Source: CAZEVY01 sp964515555 (GTDB taxonomy: Bacteria; Acidobacteriota; Terriglobia; Bryobacterales; Bryobacteraceae). Taken from it: DNA of 64,000 bases. The stretch is taken from positions 1-64,000 of the forward strand of contig CAZEVY010000001.1 in NCBI GenBank assembly GCA_964515555.1. The letters are read 5' to 3'. Both the position numbers and the translations under genes were made by a program. Under the pieces are notes generated by a model that was not told the DNA's origin, ran no database searches, and saw only the letters and a list, made by a program, of their open reading frames with translations. Shown in pieces: positions 1 to 7,437 of the stretch; the first letter of the stretch is position 1; each line of letters starts with the position of its first letter.

Positions 1-517
1 CCGCGGTCGGCTCGTTGATAATGCGCTTCACGTCCAGGCCGGCGATCTGCCCGGCGTCCTTGGTGGCCTGACGCTGTGCGTCGTTGAAGTAGGCCGGTAC
101 CGTGATGACCGCCTCGGTGACCTTCTGCCCCAGGTAGGCTTCGGCGGCTTCTTTCAGCTTTCCGAGAATCATCGCGGAGATTTGCGGGGGCGAGTGCTTG
201 GTCCCGACGGCTTCCACGCGCGCGTCCCCGTGGTCGCCCGCTACCACGTGGTAGGGGACCAGCTTCATCTCCTCGTTGACTTCCTCGAGGCGCCGTCCCA
301 TGAAGCGCTTAATGGAATAGATGGTATTCTCGGGATTGGTGACGGCCTGGCGCTTGGCGACCTGTCCGACCAGGCGTTCGCCGCCCTTGGCGAAGCCGAC
401 CACCGAGGGGGTCGTACGCCCGCCCTCCTGGTTCGGGATCACGACCGGGTGGCCGCCTTCCATCACCGCCACCACGCTGTTGGTCGTTCCGAGATCGATT
501 CCGATGATCTTGCTCAT
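1..517 (-). CDS. dnaK: Chaperone protein DnaK (Hsp70), N-terminal part
   Basis: ATP-dependent cytosolic Hsp70 chaperone; only about the first 172 codons are present because the gene runs off the left edge. The start codon at 515-517 is followed by the Hsp70 phosphate-binding motif GIDLGTTNS, then the segment NQEGGRTTPSVVGF and, near residue 138, TVPAYFNDAQR, all hallmarks of the actin-like ATPase domain. An AGGAGG Shine-Dalgarno lies at 531-536, about 13 bases upstream, which is rather far. The gene is divergent from modA and has a near-consensus promoter at 615-643. Identity is certain; the C-terminal substrate-binding domain lies outside the window. Confidence 0.97.
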   Translation of the reverse strand, partial: MSKIIGIDLGTTNSVVAVMEGGHPVVIPNQEGGRTTPSVVGFAKGGERLVGQVAKRQAVTNPENTIYSIKRFMGRRLEEVNEEMKLVPYHVVAGDHGDARVEAVGTKHSPPQISAMILGKLKEAAEAYLGQKVTEAVITVPAYFNDAQRQATKDAGQIAGLDVKRIINEPTA

Positions 518-537
518 ATGACGAGCCGAGCCTCCTG

Positions 538-1347
538 ATGAACAAACTGCTGGGGATTCCCCGTCCGCCGGCCTCCCCGAGGCGGCGTTTGCGGCTGTTT
601 CTTAGCCTGATCCAATTATCAAACTTTAGTCTCCTATTGTCAAGTATCTCGCCAGCCGACGCACAGGAGAGAGCTCCCCAGTCGAAGCTTGTATTGGTGG
701 CGGCAGCTTCCGATCTCCAGCCCCTGGAAGAGTCTCTAAGAAGCTCATTCCAAAAATCTTATGAGGTAGCGACGAGGTTCACATTCGGGTCGTCGGGGAT
801 GCTGGCGCAGCACATTCGAGCGGGCGCCCCCTACGATGTCTTCCTGTCGGCTAACGAAGGCTTCGTGCGCGATCTCGCGAAACAAGGCGCCGTCGATCCG
901 GCGACCGTGAGGGTGTACGCCACCGGACGGCTGGCGTTATGGTCGCGCGACCGCTCGATTCGGCGCCTGGAAGACCTGGCGCGGCCCGGGCTGCGGCACG
1001 TGGCGATCGCCAATCCGGCCCATGCGCCTTACGGCCAGGCGGCTGTGGAGGCGCTGAGAAAGGCGGGGCTGTACGGGCGCATTCGCAGCCGGCTGGTAAT
1101 GGGCGAGAACGTCCGGCAAGCGCTCCAGTTTGCCGAGAGCGGCAATGCCGAGGCTGCGATCGTGGCCTGGTCGCTGGTGATCGGTAAGGGAGGCGTGCTG
1201 GTGGACGAGGCGCTGCACGCGCCCATCCGCCAGTCGGCGGCGGTCACGCGGAGCGGCGGTGGCGAAGCCCGCGCCTTCCTGGAATTCCTCGCGAGCGCCG
1301 AAGGCCGCGCGCTGCTCGAAAAGGGCGGTCTCTATCCGCTAAAGTAG
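538..1347 (+). CDS. modA: Molybdate ABC transporter substrate-binding protein ModA
   Basis: Periplasmic binding protein that delivers molybdate or a similar oxyanion to an ABC importer. The 269 residues start with an Arg-rich n-region (RRRLRL) and a hydrophobic stretch ending PADAQ, a plausible signal peptide cut near residue 43. Then come typical ModA segments: VLVAAASDLQP, FGSSGMLAQHI with oxyanion-binding serines, GAPYDVFLSAN and NPAHAPYGQAA. No modB or modC is adjacent, so the permease and ATPase must lie elsewhere. The ATG at 538 lies one base beyond the dnaK Shine-Dalgarno on the opposite strand, and codons for the signal peptide overlap the dnaK promoter. In-frame TTG codons at 589 and 637 are alternative starts, but the latter would remove the signal peptide. 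Confidence 0.88.
   Translation: MNKLLGIPRPPASPRRRLRLFLSLIQLSNFSLLLSSISPADAQERAPQSKLVLVAAASDLQPLEESLRSSFQKSYEVATRFTFGSSGMLAQHIRAGAPYDVFLSANEGFVRDLAKQGAVDPATVRVYATGRLALWSRDRSIRRLEDLARPGLRHVAIANPAHAPYGQAAVEALRKAGLYGRIRSRLVMGENVRQALQFAESGNAEAAIVAWSLVIGKGGVLVDEALHAPIRQSAAVTRSGGGEARAFLEFLASAEGRALLEKGGLYPLK
615..643 (-). promoter_or_regulatory. Near-consensus sigma-70 promoter for dnaK
   Basis: Read on the minus strand, TTGACA (638-643) is followed after exactly 17 bases by GATAAT (615-620). The patch is A+T-rich in a G+C-rich region. It would start transcription near 608 and give a leader of about 90 nt before dnaK. It lies inside codons of modA on the other strand. No CIRCE-type inverted repeat was seen next to it. 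Confidence 0.8.
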
Positions 1348-1365
1348 CGGCGTGCGATTGCGGCC

Positions 1366-2205
1366 TTAGTCCGACTTCGAATAATAATACTGGTGGTAGT
1401 AGGTGTACTTGCTGTAGAGTTCGCCCCGGCGCGCGCCGTTCACGACGATGCCCAGGACGTTGTTCTCGCACAACGACTGGAGCGCGCGGGAGACCGAGTC
1501 AATGGTGGTGGACCCGATGCGCACCACCAGGATGGTCCCGTGGCAGAGAGTCGCCAGCAGGTTGGCGTCGGCGGCGAAGAGCAGCGGCGGGCTGTCCAGA
1601 ATGATCCAGTTGAAAAGCTGGGGAAGCGCGTCGAGAAGCACCTTCACCTCTCGCAGATTGAGCAGCTCGAGGGGGTTCAGCACAGCCTCTCCGGCGGGCA
1701 TGATGTAGAGGTTCATGCCTTCGACCTTCTTGATGATCTCCGGCAGCGAAGCCTTTCCGAGCAGGTAATCGGTGATTCCGGGACTGCGATCGACCTGAAA
1801 CAGGTTGTGAACCACCGGCCGCCGGAAGTCGAAATCGGCCAACAGGGTGCGGCTGCCGGCCAGTTGCGCCTGCGTCAGCGCGAGGTTCACCGACGTGAAC
1901 GTCTTGCCCTCGGCCGGCGAGGCGCTGGTGACCACCACGCTGTGGATCGGCTGCAAGGTCTGTTGGTGATTGAGCCGTGTGCGGAGCGCCCGGAACTCCT
2001 CGGTAGGCCCCTCGTGTGGCTGCTCGGTGCTGAGCAGCAGCGAATCCGGCTGCGGAACGAAGGGAATCTCCGGAATCTTTTCGAGTAGGTCCTTCAGGGG
2101 AACGTCGGTTTCTATCACCGCCTGGACGACATCGGAGCCGTCGTCGGGGGGCACGTAGACGCCGGCCTGTTCGGCGCGGCGCAGGGCGTCGTGAACTCTG
2201 CTCAT
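1366..2205 (-). CDS. Capsular polysaccharide tyrosine autokinase (CpsD/CapB type)
   Basis: Bacterial tyrosine kinase that regulates polymerisation and export of surface polysaccharide. Visible motifs are Walker A SASPAEGKT (about residues 94-102), Walker A' LLADFDFRRP (121-130) and Walker B IILDSPP (about 201). The C-terminus is a tyrosine cluster with seven Tyr in the last 17 residues, the usual autophosphorylation tail. At 279 residues it is the cytoplasmic kinase half; the membrane half is the Wzz-like gene just upstream (12-base gap), so the pair is the split arrangement usual in Gram-positives. It is the last gene of a three-gene minus-strand operon. Confidence 0.9.
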   Translation of the reverse strand: MSRVHDALRRAEQAGVYVPPDDGSDVVQAVIETDVPLKDLLEKIPEIPFVPQPDSLLLSTEQPHEGPTEEFRALRTRLNHQQTLQPIHSVVVTSASPAEGKTFTSVNLALTQAQLAGSRTLLADFDFRRPVVHNLFQVDRSPGITDYLLGKASLPEIIKKVEGMNLYIMPAGEAVLNPLELLNLREVKVLLDALPQLFNWIILDSPPLLFAADANLLATLCHGTILVVRIGSTTIDSVSRALQSLCENNVLGIVVNGARRGELYSKYTYYHQYYYSKSD

Positions 2206-2217
2206 CGCAATCTCCCG

Positions 2218-3888
2218 TCAGACCCGGTTGCTGACATAGTAGTACACCGAGCCCGCCATGACGACGATCGCGAGCAGGCAACTGGTCGACCACGCCAGCC
2301 ATGCCAGACGGCGGCGGCGGCGGACGACCAGGTCGTTCTCCAGCAGCGGCACGCTGCCGAGAATCGTCAGTTGGGTATAGGCGCGGACGTCCTTCAGATT
2401 CTTGAGGGATGTGTCCTTCATCTCACGGACCGCGGCGAATCCCACGCCCGCGGCGATGCCGATGACGGCGCCGAACAGAATGATCATCGGCCGGTTGGGC
2501 GCGCTGGGGGTTTCCGGCAGCCCGGGCTGGTCGAGCATTTCGAGCGTCTCGCCCTGGCGGCGCTGCTCCACCTCGGTGCCGATCTTCGACTGGGCCCGCT
2601 TGGTGTTCATCTCGTCGTACTTGCGCCGCAGAAACTCCCGATCCCGGACCAACTGGTCGTACTCGTCGCCGACCGGAGTCGTCTCCAGCACCTTCTGGAG
2701 CGCCCGGATGCGTCCCTCGGTTTCCGCCACTTCCTTCTGATACGACTCCGTCTGAAGGTCGGCCTGCTGGAGCTGGGACTGAAGCGTGGCGATGCGAGAT
2801 TCCAAGGGCCGGATGTCGCGCTGGCGCTGCGCGGCGACTGCGGCCGCGGACGACGGCGGCGCGGCCACGGGCGCCGCCTCGACGGGAGCCTCCTGCATCC
2901 TGCGGACGACTTCCTCGCGTTCCCGCTCCAGGGCGGCGATCTGGCCGTCGATCTTGCGGACGTCCGGATGATTGGGTTGAAACTGCTGACGAAGAAGCGC
3001 CTTGTTTCGTTCGAGCGTCTGCAAATCGCGCTCCACCCTGAGCAGGCTCTCGTTCCGGGCCACCGCTCCAGCCGCGGCAGCGGCAGGCTCGGCGGCGCTC
3101 AACTGCCGAATCTGTTCCTTGAGATTCCGGATCTCGGTTTCGGCGGCGACCTTATCCTGGCTGAGCCGGGTCAGGCTGTTGTTCAAGGTCTGCATGCGGC
3201 CGTCGAGTGAGTTCAGCTGCTGCATGTTGGCCTGCATCTGCTCCGGCAGCCGGCCCCGGTTGGCGGCGCGGTAACTCAGGATACGCTGCTCGACGGCCTC
3301 TAACTCGGCCTTGGCCTGGTTGTACAGGTCGGTCAGCAACTGGGTAGTCAACTCCGACTGGGTGTTCCTCTCGCGCAGATTCTGATCGATGAACTGCCGC
3401 ATCAGGTCCGAGGCGACCTTCTGGGCCAGGAAGCGGTTGTGGTACTTGAAGCCGACATGAAAAGCGGTGAGACCGGTCTTGCCGGCGGCGAACGAACGCA
3501 CGTTGCTGATGACGACGTCCCGCTTCATGTCCTCGATGATGTCCTCCATCGTTTCACTGCTGCGGCGGTTCTTGTAGAGATCGTGGGTGGTGATGATGAA
3601 GGTCAGGGTGTTGCGGCTGAGGATGCTCTGCGCCATGGCGGCCACGCGCTGATCCATGTTCATCGAGACGTTGGATTGAATGAACCGCTCCGGCACCTGC
3701 GGGGGTACCACGCGGATCGCGCCCTGCGAAACGTAGGTGTTGGGCCAGAGGAACGCAGTCACCACCGCCGCGACCAACCCCACAAGCGCCGGGGCGACGA
3801 TCCAGCCCTTGTGGCGGCGGACGATGTCAATGTAGTCCTCCATGTCGGGCAGGCGCCGCGAAACCGGTGTGGGCGACGATGGCAACAT
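2218..3888 (-). CDS. Wzz/GNVR-type polysaccharide chain-length determinant protein
   Basis: Inner-membrane co-polymerase that partners the tyrosine kinase and the outer-membrane exporter. It has an N-terminal transmembrane helix (around residues 30-55), a long periplasmic part rich in coiled coil (about residues 190-430) and a C-terminal transmembrane helix ending YYYVSNRV. A proline-rich segment just before the last helix (SAPNRP) matches the Wzz family. The 556-residue start at 3888 adds an atypical leader; the Met at 3843 (MEDYIDIVRRHK) fits the family start better. It lies between wza-like and kinase genes in one operon. Confidence 0.88.
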   Translation of the reverse strand: MLPSSPTPVSRRLPDMEDYIDIVRRHKGWIVAPALVGLVAAVVTAFLWPNTYVSQGAIRVVPPQVPERFIQSNVSMNMDQRVAAMAQSILSRNTLTFIITTHDLYKNRRSSETMEDIIEDMKRDVVISNVRSFAAGKTGLTAFHVGFKYHNRFLAQKVASDLMRQFIDQNLRERNTQSELTTQLLTDLYNQAKAELEAVEQRILSYRAANRGRLPEQMQANMQQLNSLDGRMQTLNNSLTRLSQDKVAAETEIRNLKEQIRQLSAAEPAAAAAGAVARNESLLRVERDLQTLERNKALLRQQFQPNHPDVRKIDGQIAALEREREEVVRRMQEAPVEAAPVAAPPSSAAAVAAQRQRDIRPLESRIATLQSQLQQADLQTESYQKEVAETEGRIRALQKVLETTPVGDEYDQLVRDREFLRRKYDEMNTKRAQSKIGTEVEQRRQGETLEMLDQPGLPETPSAPNRPMIILFGAVIGIAAGVGFAAVREMKDTSLKNLKDVRAYTQLTILGSVPLLENDLVVRRRRRLAWLAWSTSCLLAIVVMAGSVYYYVSNRV

Positions 3889-3962
3889 AGCTCCTCCTTA
3901 TTCAGATCGGACGTTTTCCGTCTCTTCTGTGCATTCGGCGAATCCCATCCCTCGCGCCGTCG

Positions 3963-4619
3963 TCAGCGGACGACGATCTGATCCCCCGGTTCCAGCTGAA
4001 TATTCTGCTTCAGGTTCTTGCCGTCCAGGTATTCCTTGTAGTTGAACCTGAGGCGCTTGTCGCCGCGGATGATGATGACGTGTTTCTGATTGGCGAAATC
4101 CTGAAAGCCGCCCGCCTTGCTGATCGCCTCCATGATGGTGGTCGGCACCACCAGCGGGAATTCCCCGGTTCGCGCCATTTTTCCCTGAATATAGTATTTC
4201 TTGCTGCGCACCTGGAGAATGGCGACCGTCACTTCCGGGCTGTTCAATAGCGTCGAAAGTTGCTTCTTGATCCGCGCCGTAAGCTGCTCCGGCGTCTGGT
4301 TCCAGGCCTCCACGTCGCCGATCAGATCCATGGTGATTCGCCCGTCCGGCCGCACCGTGAACGCTCCGCTCAAACGCGGCTCGGCCCACACCTTGACCCC
4401 GACCACGTCCTCGGCGCCGATCTGGTAGGTCTTCGGATCCACCGGCGCCGCCGCTTCCAGTGCCTTGGACTCCTCCGGCGTCTTGGGGGCGTCCGGCTTG
4501 GGCGCCTCGGGTTTGGGAGCCTGCGAACTCTGTTGCTGCGAACCGGCCGTTAGAACCGATACCATCAACAGCGCCGAGCACAGTCGCACGACCATGGGAT
4601 TCCTCATCGCAAGCCTCAA
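3963..4619 (-). CDS. Polysaccharide export protein (Wza family)
   Basis: Predicted outer-membrane or periplasmic component for polysaccharide export. After a signal peptide and a Pro/Lys/Glu-rich linker comes a Poly_export domain (TYQIGAEDVVGVKVWAEP, about residue 65 on), then an SLBB-like domain (KYYIQGKMARTGEFP...) ending LEPGDQIVVR, a standard terminus. Length is 218 residues, shorter than E. coli Wza, as is common for single-SLBB members. The signal peptide ends LTAGS where Wza lipoproteins have LTAGC, so the acylated cysteine is missing. First gene of the operon; a TACAAT box at 4655-4660 is a possible -10. Confidence 0.88.
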   Translation of the reverse strand: MRLAMRNPMVVRLCSALLMVSVLTAGSQQQSSQAPKPEAPKPDAPKTPEESKALEAAAPVDPKTYQIGAEDVVGVKVWAEPRLSGAFTVRPDGRITMDLIGDVEAWNQTPEQLTARIKKQLSTLLNSPEVTVAILQVRSKKYYIQGKMARTGEFPLVVPTTIMEAISKAGGFQDFANQKHVIIIRGDKRLRFNYKEYLDGKNLKQNIQLEPGDQIVVR

Positions 4620-4839
4620 AAAGTGGTGAGATTTCCGGGGCGCCGGAACAATCTTATTGTACCGCAGTCGGACCTAGGCCCTCTACCGGAAACACGCTTA
4701 CTCCCGGATGTGCGGCGCGGTGCAAGACGGCGCCGCCCCGCAGCTCCAAACGCCTGCTATGATTGGCGATGAAGCGTGGCGCCGGTCCGCCCCGGAACTT
4801 CGGTACTGGGCAGCGTCCAGGGCCGCGTCGAGCGCCGAC
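4620..4839. other. Divergent intergenic region between wza-like and EVE genes
   Basis: About 220 bases separate the two divergent genes. The minus strand carries TACAAT (4655-4660) about 35 bases before the wza-like start. The plus strand carries TATGAT (4758-4763) five bases before a short ORF. No terminator or repeat was seen. Confidence 0.5.
4758..4763 (+). promoter_or_regulatory. -10-like TATGAT box before a small ORF
   Basis: TATGAT stands five bases before an ATG at 4769, the spacing seen at other putative leaderless starts in this window. No clear -35 was found. Confidence 0.35.
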
Positions 4840-4843
4840 ATGA
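4769..4843 (+). CDS. Possible 24-residue upstream peptide coupled to the EVE gene
   Basis: A short ORF, rich in Arg, Pro and Gly, begins five bases after a -10-like box. Its TGA (4841-4843) overlaps the ATG of the EVE-domain gene (4840) as ATGA, the same coupling used by many gene pairs here. It could be a leader peptide that brings ribosomes to the downstream start, which has no Shine-Dalgarno. No homology is claimed; it could be chance. Confidence 0.3.
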   Translation: MKRGAGPPRNFGTGQRPGPRRAPT

Positions 4844-5238
4844 GTTACTTTCTGGCGAAAACCGATCCCGAGACTTACTCGATCGACGATCTCCAGCGCG
4901 ACCGCCAGACCGTCTGGGACGGGGTAAAGAACCCGCAGGCCGTTCGTGCGATCCGCGAGATGCGCCCCGGCGATCGCGTGTTCATCTACCACAGCGGCGG
5001 CGACGCGGCCGTGGTCGGGCTGGCCGAAGTCGCCGGCGAACCGCGTCCGGACCCCAAGGACGCGCGTCTGGCTGTCGTCGAGCTGCGCTTCCTGCGGAAA
5101 CTGCCGGCGCCGGTCACGCTCGCCGAGATCAAGCGCTCGGGCCAGTTCGCCGACTGGGCGCTGGTGCGCCAGGGCCGGCTTTCGACCATGACGGCGCCGG
5201 AGTCGTTCGTCCGCTGGATGGGGAGTCGCGGAGCCTGA
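4840..5238 (+). CDS. EVE domain-containing protein
   Basis: Small (132-residue) cytosolic EVE-domain protein. The family is related to YTH/PUA-like folds and is thought to bind modified nucleic-acid bases. The start MSYFLAKTDPETYS with the following WDGVKNPQAVRAIREM and GDRVFIYHS is the diagnostic pattern. An upstream in-frame ATG at 4708 would add 44 low-complexity residues not seen in the family, so 4840 was chosen. No obvious functional link to its neighbours is visible. Confidence 0.9.
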   Translation: MSYFLAKTDPETYSIDDLQRDRQTVWDGVKNPQAVRAIREMRPGDRVFIYHSGGDAAVVGLAEVAGEPRPDPKDARLAVVELRFLRKLPAPVTLAEIKRSGQFADWALVRQGRLSTMTAPESFVRWMGSRGA

Positions 5239-5281
5239 TGGCGGCGGTGCTAGAATAATCTCTCCTGGAGGCTCGCCGGAC

Positions 5282-5845
5282 GTGTCGTTCATCCAAAACC
5301 AGTTCGAAAAGAATTTCGTGACCACCTCGGTCGACTACGTGTTCAACTGGGCGCGCAAGTCGGCGCTTTGGCCGATGACGTTCGGCCTGGCCTGCTGCGC
5401 CATCGAGATGATCGCCTCCTCGGCCTCGCGCTTCGATATCGCGCGCTTCGGCGCCGAAGTGTTCCGCCCCAGCCCGCGGCAAAGCGACCTGATGATCGTC
5501 GCCGGCACCGTCACGCTCAAGATGGGACCCGTACTGAAGCGCATCTGGGACCAGATGCCCGATCCCAAGTGGTGCATCTCCATGGGCGCCTGCTCGAGCG
5601 TCGGCGGGCCGTTCAATACCTATGCCGTGCTTCAGGGCGTCGACCGCATCGTGCCGGTGGACGTGTACGTCACCGGCTGCCCACCGCGGCCCGAGAATCT
5701 CTTCTACGCGCTGCTCAAGCTCCAGGACAAGATCGACCGCATGACCACGCTCCAGCGCCGCCCCACCGAAGTCCGGCTCGACGAGAGCATGCTGGCCGCC
5801 TTTCAGAAGCAGGTGATGGTCGCGCAGATTCAGCAGCCGGTGTAA
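5282..5845 (+). CDS. nuoB: NADH-quinone oxidoreductase subunit B (NuoB)
   Basis: Complex I subunit that carries the terminal [4Fe-4S] cluster N2 at the quinone site. The four cluster cysteines are present: the CC pair in FGLACCAIEM, Cys in SMGACSSVGG and Cys in VTGCPPRPE. Length (187 residues) is normal. The GTG start at 5282 is supported by GGAGG at 5267-5271, ten bases upstream; TAGAAT at 5251-5256 could be its -10. None of the other nuo genes is nearby, so this is an orphan copy, either a second paralogue or part of a scattered complex I. Confidence 0.95.
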   Translation: MSFIQNQFEKNFVTTSVDYVFNWARKSALWPMTFGLACCAIEMIASSASRFDIARFGAEVFRPSPRQSDLMIVAGTVTLKMGPVLKRIWDQMPDPKWCISMGACSSVGGPFNTYAVLQGVDRIVPVDVYVTGCPPRPENLFYALLKLQDKIDRMTTLQRRPTEVRLDESMLAAFQKQVMVAQIQQPV

Positions 5846-5847
5846 CT

Positions 5848-6486
5848 CTGTTTCACAGGGACGAAAACCGCTCCTATCGCGCCGCGCCCCTCGACCGCCT
5901 CGGCTGGCTCGACCACGGCTTCGGCACGAGACATTCGACGCCGCCTGACGGGATGGTCACGTTGCGGCAGGTGCATTCCAGACGGATCGTCAACGCCGCC
6001 GTCGCGCACGGCTGCGAAGGCGACGGACTCATTTCCGGGGCGACCGGCCGCGTCCTCGCCGTGCGCACCGCCGACTGCCTGCCGGTGCTCATCGCCGACG
6101 ACGCGACACGCACCGTCGCGGCGCTGCACGCCGGATGGCGGGGCGTGTTGCTGGGGATCGCCTCCGAGGCCGTGGCGCACCTGGGCGGGGCGCGCGACTT
6201 GCACATCGCCGTCGGGCCTGGTATCGGACCCTGCTGCTTCGAGGTCGGCCCCGAGGTGGCCATTCAGTTCCGGCAAATATTTCCCGAGCGTGGAGATTTG
6301 GACCGCGCCGCGGCCATCGATCTCGCCGAAGCGCTGCGGCGTCAGTTCGTGGCGGCGGGGGCGCCGGGCGAACGCGTCGTCGTCGCGGGACTCTGCACGC
6401 GCTGCCGGGCGGAGGATTTCCACTCCTGGCGCCGCGACCGCGAGCGCGCCGGGCGCATGCACTCCTGGATCGTCCGGACCAAATGA
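5848..6486 (+). CDS. YfiH/polyphenol oxidase (laccase-domain) family protein
   Basis: Cytosolic YfiH-family protein; members act as purine nucleoside phosphorylase/deaminase or as multicopper phenol oxidase. Conserved features are HGFGTR near the N-terminus, QVHS, RTADCLPVL and HAGWRG (the Cys/His metal site), GPGIGPCCFEVG and a C-terminal LCTRCRAEDFHSWRR. The start is a problem: no ATG, GTG or TTG lies between the nuoB stop and the conserved HGF motif. CTG at 5848, two bases after the nuoB stop, is taken here; ATG 5953 would remove the motif. Translation may depend on re-initiation after nuoB. Confidence 0.82.
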   Translation: MFHRDENRSYRAAPLDRLGWLDHGFGTRHSTPPDGMVTLRQVHSRRIVNAAVAHGCEGDGLISGATGRVLAVRTADCLPVLIADDATRTVAALHAGWRGVLLGIASEAVAHLGGARDLHIAVGPGIGPCCFEVGPEVAIQFRQIFPERGDLDRAAAIDLAEALRRQFVAAGAPGERVVVAGLCTRCRAEDFHSWRRDRERAGRMHSWIVRTK

Positions 6487-6489
6487 AAA

Positions 6490-6518
6490 CGGGCGCGAGT
6501 GACAGGCACCCGCGCCCG
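6490..6518 (-). terminator. Rho-independent terminator of the DksA-like gene
   Basis: A perfect 8-bp stem CGGGCGCG/CGCGCCCG (6490-6497 with 6511-6518, 13-base loop) is followed on the minus strand by TTTTCATTT. It lies between convergent yfiH and the DksA-like gene and may serve both. Confidence 0.75.
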
Positions 6519-6535
6519 AATCGCTGTGCGTTCGA

Positions 6536-6925
6536 TCAGGCTGCGTTGACGAGAAGCTCGTCCATCGAATCCGCGTCCCCTTCGCCGCTCTGGTTCTGGT
6601 CGGCGAGCTCCTGGCAGTGGATGCAGTACTGCGTCCACGGTACAGCCGCCAGGCGCTTGGGACTGATCTCTTCCTCGCAGTGGAGACATACTCCGTAGGA
6701 ACCGTCGCCGATCCGGCGGAGGGCGCCGCGGACTTGACGAAGCAGCTGGGATTCGCGGTCCAGGTTGCGGATGGCAAGCTCGCGCTCGGCCGCGTGCTGG
6801 ACCTCGTCCAGCGCGTCGGGGCTCTTCTCGATCGCGATCGCCTCCCTGTTGCGGAGCACTTTAGCCAGCTCCGAATGCTTGCTCTCGAGGATCGTCTTGA
6901 ATCGGTTGTGTTCGCTCTTCGTCAT
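6536..6925 (-). CDS. DksA/TraR-type C4 zinc-finger regulator
   Basis: Small (129-residue) protein predicted to act at the RNA polymerase secondary channel or as a general stress regulator. It has an N-terminal helical hairpin and a C-terminal zinc finger with two CxxC pairs (VCLHC and YCIHC) preceded by GSYGVC, as in TraR/DksA zinc-finger proteins. The ATG at 6925 has a strong Shine-Dalgarno GGAGGAGGT (6933-6941) at seven bases and is preferred over the TTG at 6967. Confidence 0.88.
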   Translation of the reverse strand: MTKSEHNRFKTILESKHSELAKVLRNREAIAIEKSPDALDEVQHAAERELAIRNLDRESQLLRQVRGALRRIGDGSYGVCLHCEEEISPKRLAAVPWTQYCIHCQELADQNQSGEGDADSMDELLVNAA

Positions 6926-7437
6926 TGTGTCCACCTCCTCCAAGGCTTCGTTACGCTCGGTTTTCAACGAGGCACGTAAGTTCTGGTAATTTCTCCTTTC
7001 CGCTTGGCATCGCCAAGATCTTTGCGTCTCAACATCCTATAGACGTTGAATCGCATGAGAGGTTTCAAGAATCTTAGTATGGCCGGCTAAGATTGTCTTA
7101 GCTCTCCCAGATGCTTCGGGGTTGGTTCGGGCGCCTCTCAAGGCCCGAAGTGCGTTCCCTAAGCATAACACAGGCTCAGCAATTTTGTTGCCAAGCTCCC
7201 CGAACTTTTTCGCGAGAGCGCAAGCCGGCGCATCGTCCCCTGCATGCCACTGATTCCGCGCCATAATCGCTCCCGGTCCGGCTACCGCTCAATACGGTGA
7301 TCTGCTTATCGGCAGATTCCTGCGCCTGCAATAGCCTACCAAACGCATAGGACGCAGTTGCCTGCCGGAAGTTTCCCAACTTCGGTAAATAAAGCGCTTT
7401 CGCGCGTAGAATATTCCGTGAACGCTTCAAGAGCCCC
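6926..7437. other. Non-coding or decayed interval
   Basis: About 500 bases without a convincing gene and with lower G+C than its neighbours. The left part is the leader of the DksA-like gene; minus-strand TTGAAA with TCTATA 19 bases later (around 7035-7065) is a weak promoter candidate. Two short minus-strand frames (7037-7264 and about 7176-7400) have helical, Lys/Arg/Ala-rich character but no recognised motif and no ribosome site; they may be remnants of a decayed gene. Confidence 0.4.

Noticed and set aside
7037..7264. A 75-codon minus-strand ORF in the gap after the DksA-like gene
   Set aside because: No ribosome site, no recognised family and it overlaps other weak frames; described only as possible decayed DNA.
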